Source: an uncultured Flavobacteriaceae bacterium (GTDB taxonomy: Bacteria; Bacteroidota; Bacteroidia; Flavobacteriales; Flavobacteriaceae). From it: a stretch of 64,000 nt of DNA. Both the position numbers and the translations under genes were made by a program. The stretch lies in assembly GCA_937959395.1 (NCBI GenBank), contig CALGLR010000057.1, forward strand, positions 16,474 to 80,473. Reading direction: 5' to 3'. Below, in pieces: positions 25,846 through 33,673 of the stretch (positions within the stretch are counted from its first letter, which is position 1; each line of letters opens with the position of its first letter). The notes beneath the pieces were generated by a model, which saw nothing but the letters and a program-made list of their open reading frames with translations, searched no databases and was not told the DNA's origin.

Positions 25846-26532
25846 TTAATTTTGTTGATCTATTACTTCGAGTTCTACTTGTTCTAAATCATTAACTATT
25901 GGGTAATCTTTTAGCGTGTCGTTTTGTAGAATGATTCCATTGTGCTTAAAGTCTTGAGTTTTGTCGTTTAAAGAGAATGAAATTTTATCTCCTATACTGT
26001 TTTTAGTTTCCAAATGTACACGAATTTTATCTCCCGTTTTGTAGTTATCAATTTCATTATCTTCTAAATCTGTAATATAATATCGAATTACTTCAGGCTC
26101 ATTGTCTATAGTTGTTGCCGTAACATTGGCACTCAAATCTGTTACCTTCCAATACCATTCAAATATTTTTGTCCCGTTTTGTACCATTATTGCAGGAGAA
26201 ACTTGAATGTAAGTCATCATTGGTTCATTATTTATACCATCAAAATTATCTTGGTGTTTTAAGCAATAAGCATCATAAAGCTCAATTGTTTTACTTTTAC
26301 TGTCCATTGCAGAAGGAGAAAGGACTATTTTTAGATTTTTCATAGTGTTTTCACTAATCATCCATTTAAAGAAGAGTTCGTCTTTTGTGGTTTCAAAAAC
26401 AATATTGAAAATCCCTCCTGTTGGTTTTGAAGAAGGGAATCCGTTTGTATTAGATTTTTGGTTTATGTTAAAATTAAACTTTAAGATATTAAACGTTTTA
26501 TCTTCTATATACAGTTTTGCAATGATGCTCAT
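25846..26532 (-). CDS. tssD: TssD (Hcp-like) T6SS tube protein with extra C-terminal domain
   Basis: The 228-residue protein has an N-terminal TssD domain (about 1-130) of the Bacteroidetes type VI secretion subtype. The pattern Q-x-x-x-x-x-GFPSSKPTGGIFNIVFET, then the KTIELYDAYCLKHQDNF and YIQVSPAIMVQNG strands, matches the family. Canonical TssD ends near residue 130. Here about 95 more residues form a beta-rich domain (EVIRYYITDLEDNEIDNYKT, then GDKIRVHLETKNSIGDKISF) resembling the N-terminal domain of the next gene product. It is probably a specialised tube subunit that carries the downstream effector. No sheath, baseplate or ClpV gene is present in the window. Confidence 0.78.
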   Translation of the reverse strand: MSIIAKLYIEDKTFNILKFNFNINQKSNTNGFPSSKPTGGIFNIVFETTKDELFFKWMISENTMKNLKIVLSPSAMDSKSKTIELYDAYCLKHQDNFDGINNEPMMTYIQVSPAIMVQNGTKIFEWYWKVTDLSANVTATTIDNEPEVIRYYITDLEDNEIDNYKTGDKIRVHLETKNSIGDKISFSLNDKTQDFKHNGIILQNDTLKDYPIVNDLEQVELEVIDQQN

Positions 26533-26616
26533 ATTTTTTTATATTCTGTAAGGCAAAATTACTAAATTCTGGCTAATCTTTAACTTTTTTAATTTGCACA
26601 TACCTTGGTTTTTTCT

Positions 26617-26648
26617 TATTTCCAACGATCTTGTATATGAAACGTAGC
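26617..26648 (-). repeat. attC-end-like 32-bp motif, copy 1
   Basis: On the minus strand the 32 bp begin GCTACGTTTCATA and end CGTTGGAAATA. They match 21 of 32 positions of the plus-strand copy at 26790-26821, with identity concentrated at both ends (GCTAyGTTTyATA and GTTGnAArTA). The two copies face each other across the 295-bp gap between tssD and the hypothetical genes. Similar ends flank accessory genes in other Bacteroidetes, but no integrase lies here. Confidence 0.4.
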
Positions 26649-26789
26649 GTGTAAAAAGACGCTATATTTTCGGATAAACACAGAGCCGAATTTTTATGTT
26701 TTGTTTTTAATTTTTCTAATCTAAAAGCCAAATTTAAAAATTTGCGATCTTTTTAAATAAGGACAAACCTTTCGATTTAGCACTTATTA

Positions 26790-26821
26790 GCTATGTTTTA
26801 TAGGACACGGTGTTGTAAGTA
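26790..26821 (+). repeat. attC-end-like 32-bp motif, copy 2
   Basis: This is the plus-strand partner of the motif at 26617-26648, beginning GCTATGTTTTATA and ending TGTTGTAAGTA. It ends 7 bp before the stop of the hypothetical gene at 26828. A further TTGTTGGCAATAA-like end lies on the minus strand near 27932-27950, upstream of the hypothetical pair. Confidence 0.4.
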
Positions 26822-26827
26822 GTTTTT

Positions 26828-27403
26828 CTACCCAATCATTTTCGTTACTTGCTCAAATCCTTCACTCAAATGATTGTAAATTTCTGATACAATTGTTTTA
26901 TCTAAAACCTTTTTTATAGTTAAATCTACAACTTTTCCTTTCAAAAGTTGAAACCAATTTTTTTTGCCAAGATTAAAATGATTCTTTAAATCTTCAATTT
27001 CCTCAAATATGATTTGTTGTCCAAATCCTTGTTGTTCAAGTTTGGAAATAATGTCGTTTAGTTTAGTGTGTAATTCGCTTTCCTCCGCAACGCTAAATTC
27101 ATCTTCTGGTTTGGGTTCAAAACTGTAAAATCTATTAATATCATCTACTTCTTGGTCAATTACAAACAAAGCAACTTCGCGTGATTCATCATAACCACAA
27201 CCTGAACAATTTTTTGCGTGTTCTATTTTGTCCTCAACAGTTTTAGTCCGCAAAATTTTTAAAAAGTCAAGTTTATCTCTATCACGATTAAATTCATAAA
27301 GTTTGGACGATAAATTTGATTTGAGGTTTTCCAAGGTATCAATTCCTTTGTAAAATCCTCTGTTCGAATTGAACTTAATAGCTTCCTTTTCTACAATATT
27401 CAT
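26828..27403 (-). CDS. Hypothetical protein with CxxC motif
   Basis: The 191-residue protein is soluble and acidic, with heptad-like helical stretches (about 105-145) and one CSGC motif near residue 67 (HAKNCSGCGYDESREVALFV). I recognise no family. It starts 11 bp after the gene at 27873-27415, so the two are probably cotranscribed. Flanking attC-like motifs and a base composition like its neighbours suggest a small two-gene cassette. Its function is unknown. Confidence 0.55.
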   Translation of the reverse strand: MNIVEKEAIKFNSNRGFYKGIDTLENLKSNLSSKLYEFNRDRDKLDFLKILRTKTVEDKIEHAKNCSGCGYDESREVALFVIDQEVDDINRFYSFEPKPEDEFSVAEESELHTKLNDIISKLEQQGFGQQIIFEEIEDLKNHFNLGKKNWFQLLKGKVVDLTIKKVLDKTIVSEIYNHLSEGFEQVTKMIG

Positions 27404-27414
27404 TTATAAATGAT

Positions 27415-27873
27415 TTAGCGTGAGCTTTGGATTCCAAAAATATCGCCAGTATTTAATTCCGCATCAGTAAATTCAGGTACAATTTTAAATTTTAGTTGAC
27501 CAGTTACACGTGGTGATTGATTTTTAATACTTTTAAAAATATGTACTAAATCTGCCTCACTAAATTCAACATTAACTACCAAATTCTTACCAAAATTATT
27601 ATAGCTTTTTGTTCCAGGATAAAATTCCAAAATTAAGGTTGGATTCATTCCTGTACTTTGAAATATACTTGTTAATGACCACCTTATTCCTTCCGCACGC
27701 TTTTCAATAGCGTAATGTTCTATCACAGTTATATTTGCATTTATACTCGCCAATTTTTGTGTTTCTTGAGCAGTTAGATTTTCTTTATCAAGTAAGTCTT
27801 TTTGCATACTTTTATAAAGTTCGTACATCACATAATTTTGGTTTTCAGGAAATGTTTTTGGGTCAATAATCAT
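27415..27873 (-). CDS. Hypothetical protein, first gene of a small cassette
   Basis: The 152-residue protein is soluble. It has a helical N-terminal half (LYKSMQKDLLDKENLTAQET, followed by more helix) and a beta-rich C-terminal half (LVVNVEFSEADLVHIFKSIK). No known family or motif is visible. It precedes the CxxC protein by 11 bp on the same strand. The pair lies between the T6SS-like module and the nuclease-like gene in the accessory segment. A stress, defence or immunity role is possible but unsupported. Confidence 0.55.
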   Translation of the reverse strand: MIIDPKTFPENQNYVMYELYKSMQKDLLDKENLTAQETQKLASINANITVIEHYAIEKRAEGIRWSLTSIFQSTGMNPTLILEFYPGTKSYNNFGKNLVVNVEFSEADLVHIFKSIKNQSPRVTGQLKFKIVPEFTDAELNTGDIFGIQSSR

Positions 27874-28029
27874 AATTATTTGGTTGTTTTTTGGGTTAGT
27901 ATTTTTTCGTCACAATCACTGGATTCAAATTATTGCCAACAAGAATATAAGCGTACCATTAAACATATATCCTTATATATTATTAATAATCATCCAAACA
28001 TTTAAATGTTATGGACACTCTTCATTCCT

Positions 28030-29367
28030 TTAATCCACAAGCTCCTTTTGTTCCAATTTAGGAGCAGGGCGTTTCCAATTAGATAAATGTTGCACCATAC
28101 ATTCATAAAACTCAAGAACCATTTGTTCAATTAATACAATGAATTTTTTGTTACTGGCAAATCCTGCACCAAACTCAGAGATTAATGTAATATGAAAAGC
28201 CTGTATGTCTTTATCTTTAGATAGCTCAGAAAGGGTACTTAAATCGCTTAATTTTACTTTTAAGTTGGCTTGTGCATATTTTACATTTGCTTCAATCCAT
28301 AAACTCTTATGTAGTTTATTAAAACTATCTAAATCTTTCTTTTTGCAATTTTCTAATTGTTTACTAATCCATGTTATTCTTGCAACAGTACCAATGTTCA
28401 TTGGCGGCGCTACTTTTACAGACATGGTGACGACTCTGCGTTCAAACTCTACTTTTATTTTAATATCAGAAACAGAATCTTTAATTGAGAGCTGCCCGTT
28501 TATGTAATTTTCTTTAACAACTTTTCTAATATCGTTTTTTATACTGTCTTTGTTTTTTGGAGAGGATTTTACCAAAACCCCTAATTTTCGACTCATTAAT
28601 AAAGCCATATCCTTTTCTTCTTCATACCAACTTACTACAGCATCTTCAATATACTCGTCACTTACTTTTAATGGTTTTTGAGCACGAATATTTTCTGCTA
28701 GCTCTTTCCAACCCGGTTTCATTTGTACATAACCATTTATTCCAGATACAGGGTTTTCAAAATAATAAAGGACTTCTCGCATTATTTCTACTTGATCTAC
28801 GTCTTTAATCGTTTGCTCATTTTTAAATAGTAATAACCGTCCAATAGTAATTAAATAAGTCCATGAGAAATGAAATAGAGATACACTTTTTGGAGGTTTT
28901 ATTTTTAATGGTGAATGCGAAGAATCGGCAACAAACTCGTTAGAGACTGTAACTAATTTACCCACTTTAAGTTTCTTAGAAATATCTATATACGTTTCAA
29001 TTTGTTCTTTACTTAAGCTATTATTCTTGTTTTTCATTTCAAAAAAAGCCGCATCAGCAATAACGCCCTTAATAACAATAAGTATTAAACCATCAATTCT
29101 AGATGTACTAATTTCAGGGAAGCAAGCTTCAGTATAATAAAAGACTTTGCCACTTCTACTTAGTTTTAATTCTTTAAATATAATATCTCGATATTCTTTG
29201 ATTAAACTTAGAGTGGTAAGAAAGATAGAGGTTAATGCCATTTCATCACCAGTTTTTAAAGTAGGAATTAATCTAGCGGGTTGTATTTGTATCTGCTTCT
29301 CTTGAACAAAAAAATCGAAGTCCTCTTTTTTTAAACCAACGAGTTTGGTTAAGTTCTTTTTTATCAT
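28030..29367 (-). CDS. Putative PD-(D/E)XK-like nuclease-fold protein
   Basis: The 445-residue protein contains SRIDGLILIV, then about 13 residues later AAFFEMKNKNNSLSKEQIET. A conserved Asp, an E-x-K and a following Gln-containing helix are the layout of PD-(D/E)XK nucleases (about residues 90-135). Several hundred residues of unclassified alpha/beta sequence follow. No helicase, methyltransferase or target-recognition partner is adjacent, so it is not an evident restriction system. It sits alone in the accessory segment, upstream of the LytTR-controlled operon, which is divergent. The fold call rests on motif spacing only. Confidence 0.5.
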   Translation of the reverse strand: MIKKNLTKLVGLKKEDFDFFVQEKQIQIQPARLIPTLKTGDEMALTSIFLTTLSLIKEYRDIIFKELKLSRSGKVFYYTEACFPEISTSRIDGLILIVIKGVIADAAFFEMKNKNNSLSKEQIETYIDISKKLKVGKLVTVSNEFVADSSHSPLKIKPPKSVSLFHFSWTYLITIGRLLLFKNEQTIKDVDQVEIMREVLYYFENPVSGINGYVQMKPGWKELAENIRAQKPLKVSDEYIEDAVVSWYEEEKDMALLMSRKLGVLVKSSPKNKDSIKNDIRKVVKENYINGQLSIKDSVSDIKIKVEFERRVVTMSVKVAPPMNIGTVARITWISKQLENCKKKDLDSFNKLHKSLWIEANVKYAQANLKVKLSDLSTLSELSKDKDIQAFHITLISEFGAGFASNKKFIVLIEQMVLEFYECMVQHLSNWKRPAPKLEQKELVD

Positions 29368-29471
29368 AGAAAAATAAGTTTTGGGTATTAATAGCTATTA
29401 TAAAGAAACCTAAAATAAATAGTATAGCGCAAAAATTTGCCTTACAAAAAGTAAGGTTTGGAAAGGGTTTT

Positions 29472-29542
29472 ACAATTCATCTCTAAAAAACAACAATTGG
29501 GACATTTGTTTTTTTTAAAACGAGGGTTCTAAGGCATCTTTG
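29472..29542 (+). promoter_or_regulatory. LytTR-type promoter of the histidine kinase operon
   Basis: The half sites ACAATTCAT (29472-29480) and ACAATTGGG (29493-29501) are separated by 12 bp. The -7-like CATCTTTG (29535-29542) begins exactly 33 bp after the second half site and ends 25 bp before the ATG. Both half sites deviate from the LytTR consensus only at the fourth position (A instead of G). If the operon's own kinase signals to the LytTR regulator, this makes a feedback loop. Confidence 0.72.
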
Positions 29543-29567
29543 TATCAAATCATTAAAACCAATAACC

Positions 29568-30191
29568 ATGTTAAGAATTATAGCTATTATCGTATTACTT
29601 GTAACTAGTCAACTAAGTGCGCAAAGCAATTATGAAACCGGAATGCAAAATGCTTTTAAATTATGGAAAGCTAACGAGTCTGAAAACGCTGTTAATTTAT
29701 TTGAACGTATTGCTAATGCAGAAACCGAAAATTGGTTACCATCGTATTATGCGGCAAACGTATTAATTGTAAAAAGTTTTCAAACCAAAGAGGAACAAGA
29801 ATTAGTAGCGCAATTAAAAAAGGCACAAAATTTTATAAATGATGCCACGGCGATTTCAAAAGAGAATCCAGAAATTATAGTGTTACAAGCACTATTACAT
29901 ACGGCATATATTGCTTTTGATGGCGCCAAGTACGGCATGACATTGTCTGGGAAAGTGGCGAGTTTATATAGCGAAGCTCTAAAATTAGCACCAAATAATC
30001 CTAGAGTCGTTTTTAGTAAAGCCGACTGGGATATGGGAGCTGCCAGATATTTTGGACAGGATACCAAGCCATTTTGTAAAGACATTGAAAAAGCAGTGAA
30101 ACTTTTTGTTAACTTTAAACCTGAAACTCCTTTTCATCCAGGTTGGGGAAAGGATAGAGCAGAGGCTGTTTTAGAAGCTTGTGGAAAATAA
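29568..30191 (+). CDS. Exported TPR-like protein of the LytS/LytTR locus
   Basis: The 207-residue protein has a signal peptide ending at LSAQ (about residue 19) and a helical repeat region of TPR type, including NAVNLFERIANAETENWLPS, KKAQNFINDATAIS, and LYSEALKLAPNNPRVVFSKA. Two cysteines occur near the C-terminus. It is the first gene of the operon with the histidine kinase (18-bp gap) and the 2TM protein. The periplasmic TPR protein could be a sensory partner of the kinase; this is inferred from position. Confidence 0.75.
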   Translation: MLRIIAIIVLLVTSQLSAQSNYETGMQNAFKLWKANESENAVNLFERIANAETENWLPSYYAANVLIVKSFQTKEEQELVAQLKKAQNFINDATAISKENPEIIVLQALLHTAYIAFDGAKYGMTLSGKVASLYSEALKLAPNNPRVVFSKADWDMGAARYFGQDTKPFCKDIEKAVKLFVNFKPETPFHPGWGKDRAEAVLEACGK

Positions 30192-30209
30192 TCACTTATA
30201 ATTAAAAAG

Positions 30210-31547
30210 ATGCAAAAAGTAATCAAAGAAATAGGAATAGCATTTATAATAGGAACATTTGTTTTTATAATAGGAGCCGTGTTTTTTGAAGACTATACCC
30301 ATCATTCAACGAAGCACTATTTAATTAGTTTCGGTTTTTATCAATTATATGCTTTCGTATTGGGCTTTAGTAATACCGCTTATTTTAATTTTCTTGAAAA
30401 AATATCTTGGAAAGATAATAATGGATATAAACGAATTATTATAGGGGTTCTGGGGTCTATTATTATTACTCTGATAGGCTTGTTTTTATTAAGGGCATTT
30501 ACTTCTGTTGTTTATAATGGTAACACGTTTATATATTTTATTGAAAATGAGAAACTAATAAATTACAGATTTGGTTTTTGGATCACCATGATTATCGTTC
30601 TTATTTTTCATCTTATTTATTTTTATAATCGGTACCAAAAGCGAAAAATAAAAGAACAAAAAGTAATAGCAGGAACTGCGAATGCCAAGTTTGACGCTTT
30701 AAAAAATCAATTAGATCCTCATTTTCTATTTAATAGCTTAAATGTATTAACAAGTCTTATAGAAGAAAACCCTAAAAACGCTCAAAAATTCACAACGAGT
30801 CTCTCAAAAGTATACCGTTACGTTTTAGAGCAAAAAAATAAAGACCTAATAACGGTAGACGAAGAATTGAAATTTGCAAAAACCTATATGTCTTTATTAA
30901 AAATGCGATTTGAAGATAGTATTGTATTTGAGATACCAGAACGGGCATTAAATCCAGACGCAAAAGTAGTGCCTTTGTCTTTACAATTATTATTAGAAAA
31001 TGCAGTAAAGCATAATATTGTGACCTCAAGTAAGCCTCTGTATATAAAAATTTATGAGGATGGAGACCATTTGGTCGTAGAAAATAACTTACAAACCAAA
31101 CAAATTATTAAAAAGAGTAGTGGTGTTGGCTTAGATAATATTAGACAACGTTACCGATTATTAACAAAAAAACGAGTAAAAATAAGCGAAACAAAAACCG
31201 ATTTTAAGGTTACCGTTCCTATTCTTACTAAACAAATATCGATTATGAAAGCATTACCACAAATACAATTAGACGATGCATACATTAGAGCGCGAAAATA
31301 TGTTGAAGATTTAAGAGATTTTTACTACCATTTAATTACGTATAGCTTGGTTATCCCATTCTTGGCGTTTATTAATTACATGACGTATTGGAAAGTAAAA
31401 TGGTTTTTATTCTCAATGGCAGGTTGGGGAATAGGTTTGGTTTTTCATGCTTTAAATGTTTACGGAAAAGGTAAAGTCTTTGGCGGTAAGCAATGGGAAG
31501 ATAAAAAGATACGAGAATTTATGGATCAAGAACGAAAAGACTATTAA
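30210..31547 (+). CDS. LytS-type sensor histidine kinase with C-terminal 2TM domain
   Basis: The 445-residue protein has four N-terminal membrane helices (about 8-28, 40-60, 76-97, 116-136). A His_kinase (PF06580-type) region holds the phospho-acceptor in QLDPHFLFNSLNV (His near residue 171). An HATPase segment follows (LLLENAVKHN, then GVGLDNIRQRY). The C-terminus carries an extra 2TM domain (about 345-445), homologous to the whole protein encoded next. Kinases of this type pair with LytTR regulators, and a LytTR gene lies 2.1 kb downstream. The extra 2TM module may sense membrane state or dimerise with the small 2TM protein. Confidence 0.9.
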   Translation: MQKVIKEIGIAFIIGTFVFIIGAVFFEDYTHHSTKHYLISFGFYQLYAFVLGFSNTAYFNFLEKISWKDNNGYKRIIIGVLGSIIITLIGLFLLRAFTSVVYNGNTFIYFIENEKLINYRFGFWITMIIVLIFHLIYFYNRYQKRKIKEQKVIAGTANAKFDALKNQLDPHFLFNSLNVLTSLIEENPKNAQKFTTSLSKVYRYVLEQKNKDLITVDEELKFAKTYMSLLKMRFEDSIVFEIPERALNPDAKVVPLSLQLLLENAVKHNIVTSSKPLYIKIYEDGDHLVVENNLQTKQIIKKSSGVGLDNIRQRYRLLTKKRVKISETKTDFKVTVPILTKQISIMKALPQIQLDDAYIRARKYVEDLRDFYYHLITYSLVIPFLAFINYMTYWKVKWFLFSMAGWGIGLVFHALNVYGKGKVFGGKQWEDKKIREFMDQERKDY

Positions 31548-31549
31548 TT

Positions 31550-31912
31550 ATGGAAAATTATAATATAGAAAAGTATAACGAAGAAAATGAAGATGCAGAT
31601 TTTCAGAGCAAATTTGAGTTAGAAGATGCTTATTTAAGAGCAAAGAAACGAGTAGATAAAATAAAAGGTTTTTATTGGCATTTATTCTGGTATGTTGTGG
31701 TAAATATATTCTTATTAAGTATGATTTATGCTAGATTAGGTAAAAGCGAAACGATATGGCAGTATAGACATTTTTCAACTGCTTTCTTTTGGGGTATTGG
31801 TTTGTTATTTCATTTTCTAGGGACTTTTGGTACAAATGTTTTATTTGGAAAAGAATGGGAGAAAAAACAAATAGAAAAGTATATGGATAAAGATAAAAGA
31901 CGTTGGGAGTAA
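31550..31912 (+). CDS. 2TM domain-containing small membrane protein
   Basis: The 120-residue protein is a single 2TM domain (PF13239-type), with an acidic N-terminus, LRAKKRVDKIKGFYWHLFWY leading into the first helix, and FFWGIGLLFHFL in the second. The ending GKEWEKKQIEKYMDKDKRRW is typical. It is closely related to the C-terminal part of the upstream kinase, whose stop lies 2 bp away, so the genes are translationally coupled. The family occurs beside LytS/LytTR systems in Flavobacteriaceae. The molecular role is unknown. Confidence 0.88.
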   Translation: MENYNIEKYNEENEDADFQSKFELEDAYLRAKKRVDKIKGFYWHLFWYVVVNIFLLSMIYARLGKSETIWQYRHFSTAFFWGIGLLFHFLGTFGTNVLFGKEWEKKQIEKYMDKDKRRWE

Positions 31913-32222
31913 TTCGTGCATTATATCTAATAAGTCTTCTTGTGATTTGTATCTAACTATCGTTAAAATAGGTGTTTAACGGGTTAAAGTGAATGCCTGC
32001 TTAATAAGAGGATTTACAAGTTTTGCTCGTTTTTATAAAAAACAGAACTTTTAATTATTGTATATGTGTTTTTAATGATACTATTTTGTCTATTTTTATA
32101 AAAATTAACACATAAATTTATATAAATGTATAATTTTATCTACTTTTATGAAGTATTATTGGTAATGTTGATTGTACTATAATACAAAATTAATCCAATA
32201 TAAAACCCTAAAATAATTAATT
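31913..32222. other. 310-bp intergenic region upstream of the cellulase gene
   Basis: The region is very AT-rich, with no ORF of note and no strong hairpin. It separates the kinase/2TM unit from the cellulase gene. No LytTR-type half-site pair is present, and I could not identify a clear TAnnTTTG box. It probably contains the cellulase promoter. Confidence 0.5.
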
Positions 32223-33515
32223 ATGAAAATGAAAATTACTTTTTTTAACAAATCTAATCTCAAATTATTATCAAAAAAAATAATTCCTATATTTTGCTTG
32301 GCATTTTTAATGAGTTCAACTGCTTTTTCACAAACCATAGTTGAACGATATGGCCGATTACAAGTAAACGGAAGTCATGTAACCGCAGAGAACGGAGAAA
32401 AAATAAGCTTTGCAGGGAATAGCCTTTTTTGGAGTAATGCAGGTGATACTGCCGATTTTTACAACGCTCAATCTGTTAATCACCTTGCAGATGATTGGAG
32501 AAGCTATATTATAAGACCAGCTTTAGGAGTAAAAGAAGATTGGGATGGAGGAACAGGTTACATAGATAACCCGCAACAACAAAAAGCAAAAATTATAAGA
32601 GTCATAGATGCAGCAATAGCGAAAGGAATTTATGTTATAATAGATTGGCATACGCACAAAGCTGAAAATTACACAAACGAAGCGGCACAATTTTTTGGAG
32701 AAATAGCACAACTTTATGGAGATAAGGATAATATTATATATGAAATATATAATGAACCTTTAAACTCAACTTCATGGAATACAGTGAAGAACTATTCAGC
32801 ACCAGTAATTAATGCGATTAGGGCTCATGATCCAGATAATCTTATTATTGTTGGAACGCCTACATGGTCTCAAGATGTTCATGTAGCTGCAGCTAACCCT
32901 ATTGTGGGTGATTCAAATTTAGCATACACTATGCATTTTTATGCAAATACTCATGGTCAATGGCTTAGAGATCGCACATTAGCTGCTATGAATAGTGGTA
33001 TTGCTATATTTGTAACCGAATTTGGCACCACAGATGCTAGCGGAAATGGAGGCTTTAATCCTCAAGAGTCACAAGTATGGTTGGATTTTTTAGTAGACAA
33101 CGATATAAGTTATGTGAATTGGACCATTAGCGATAAAGATGAAGATTCATGCGTTGTAAAAGCGAATATGGGAGTTCAAGGCTTATTAAATACACAATTA
33201 ACAGATTCTGGAGTTTTTATAAGAGATCACATGAGAGGTCGTGGTGAAATCTTATCCTCTAATGAGTTTGAGTTTGATGGAAATACTACTGAAATATTCC
33301 CTAATCCGGCACATAACGAATTGTTTATTAAATCAAATTTTAAAATAGAGACTGTTTCTATATTTGATATTACAGGGCGATTAGTTTTTTCAAAACAACC
33401 AGAAAAAAATAATGAGCGAATTGAAATTAATATAGAATCACTTAGTAAAGGAAGTTATATTCTAAAATTAGAATCTTCTGGAAAAACGATGGCCAGAAAA
33501 ATTATAAAGCAATAA
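32223..33515 (+). CDS. Secreted GH5 endoglucanase with T9SS tail
   Basis: The 430-residue protein has a long signal peptide ending near AFSQ (about residue 37) and a GH5 catalytic domain. The acid/base Glu178 lies in IYEIYNEPL, the nucleophile Glu266 in VTEFGTTD, and the DWHTH and MHFYAN motifs are also present. This fits subfamily 2-type cellulases. A T9SS domain begins near IFPNPAHNELF. It should cleave beta-1,4-glucan outside the cell. The gene splits the kinase/2TM unit from its likely LytTR partner. It has its own long upstream region and a strong terminator, so it is an independent, probably acquired unit. A second in-frame ATG two codons in is equally possible. Confidence 0.93.
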   Translation: MKMKITFFNKSNLKLLSKKIIPIFCLAFLMSSTAFSQTIVERYGRLQVNGSHVTAENGEKISFAGNSLFWSNAGDTADFYNAQSVNHLADDWRSYIIRPALGVKEDWDGGTGYIDNPQQQKAKIIRVIDAAIAKGIYVIIDWHTHKAENYTNEAAQFFGEIAQLYGDKDNIIYEIYNEPLNSTSWNTVKNYSAPVINAIRAHDPDNLIIVGTPTWSQDVHVAAANPIVGDSNLAYTMHFYANTHGQWLRDRTLAAMNSGIAIFVTEFGTTDASGNGGFNPQESQVWLDFLVDNDISYVNWTISDKDEDSCVVKANMGVQGLLNTQLTDSGVFIRDHMRGRGEILSSNEFEFDGNTTEIFPNPAHNELFIKSNFKIETVSIFDITGRLVFSKQPEKNNERIEINIESLSKGSYILKLESSGKTMARKIIKQ

Positions 33516-33540
33516 GGACTATTAATAGTTTAAAAATAAA

Positions 33541-33588
33541 AAATTCCCCTACTGTAATATACAAGTTGCAGTAGGGGAATTTTATTTT
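33541..33588 (+). terminator. Strong Rho-independent terminator of the cellulase gene
   Basis: Perfect 14-bp arms AAATTCCCCTACTG and CAGTAGGGGAATTT flank a 14-nt loop and are followed by a T-rich stretch. It lies 25 bp past the cellulase stop and isolates the downstream LytTR gene from read-through. Confidence 0.92.
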
Positions 33589-33641
33589 GAATTTATGGCT
33601 GCAAATTCTATGTGCAAATGGTATAAGAAAGGGATTAATTA

Positions 33642-33649
33642 TATCTTTG
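33642..33649 (+). promoter_or_regulatory. TAnnTTTG -7 element of the LytTR gene
   Basis: TATCTTTG matches the Bacteroidetes -7 consensus exactly and lies 24 bp before the ATG at 33674. No LytTR-type half sites precede it, so the regulator gene itself does not seem to be autoregulated through them. Confidence 0.55.
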
Positions 33650-33673
33650 AGTTTAAATTGAAGAATTAATTAA

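Noticed and set aside
28205..28507. 100-codon plus-strand ORF inside the nuclease-like gene
   Set aside because: It is antisense to a longer frame, is rich in Ser/Leu from reversed codons, and has no start context.
23394..29367. A complete type VI secretion or restriction-modification system
   Set aside because: Only TssD and its likely cargo are present; there is no sheath, baseplate, ClpV, methyltransferase or helicase gene in the segment.
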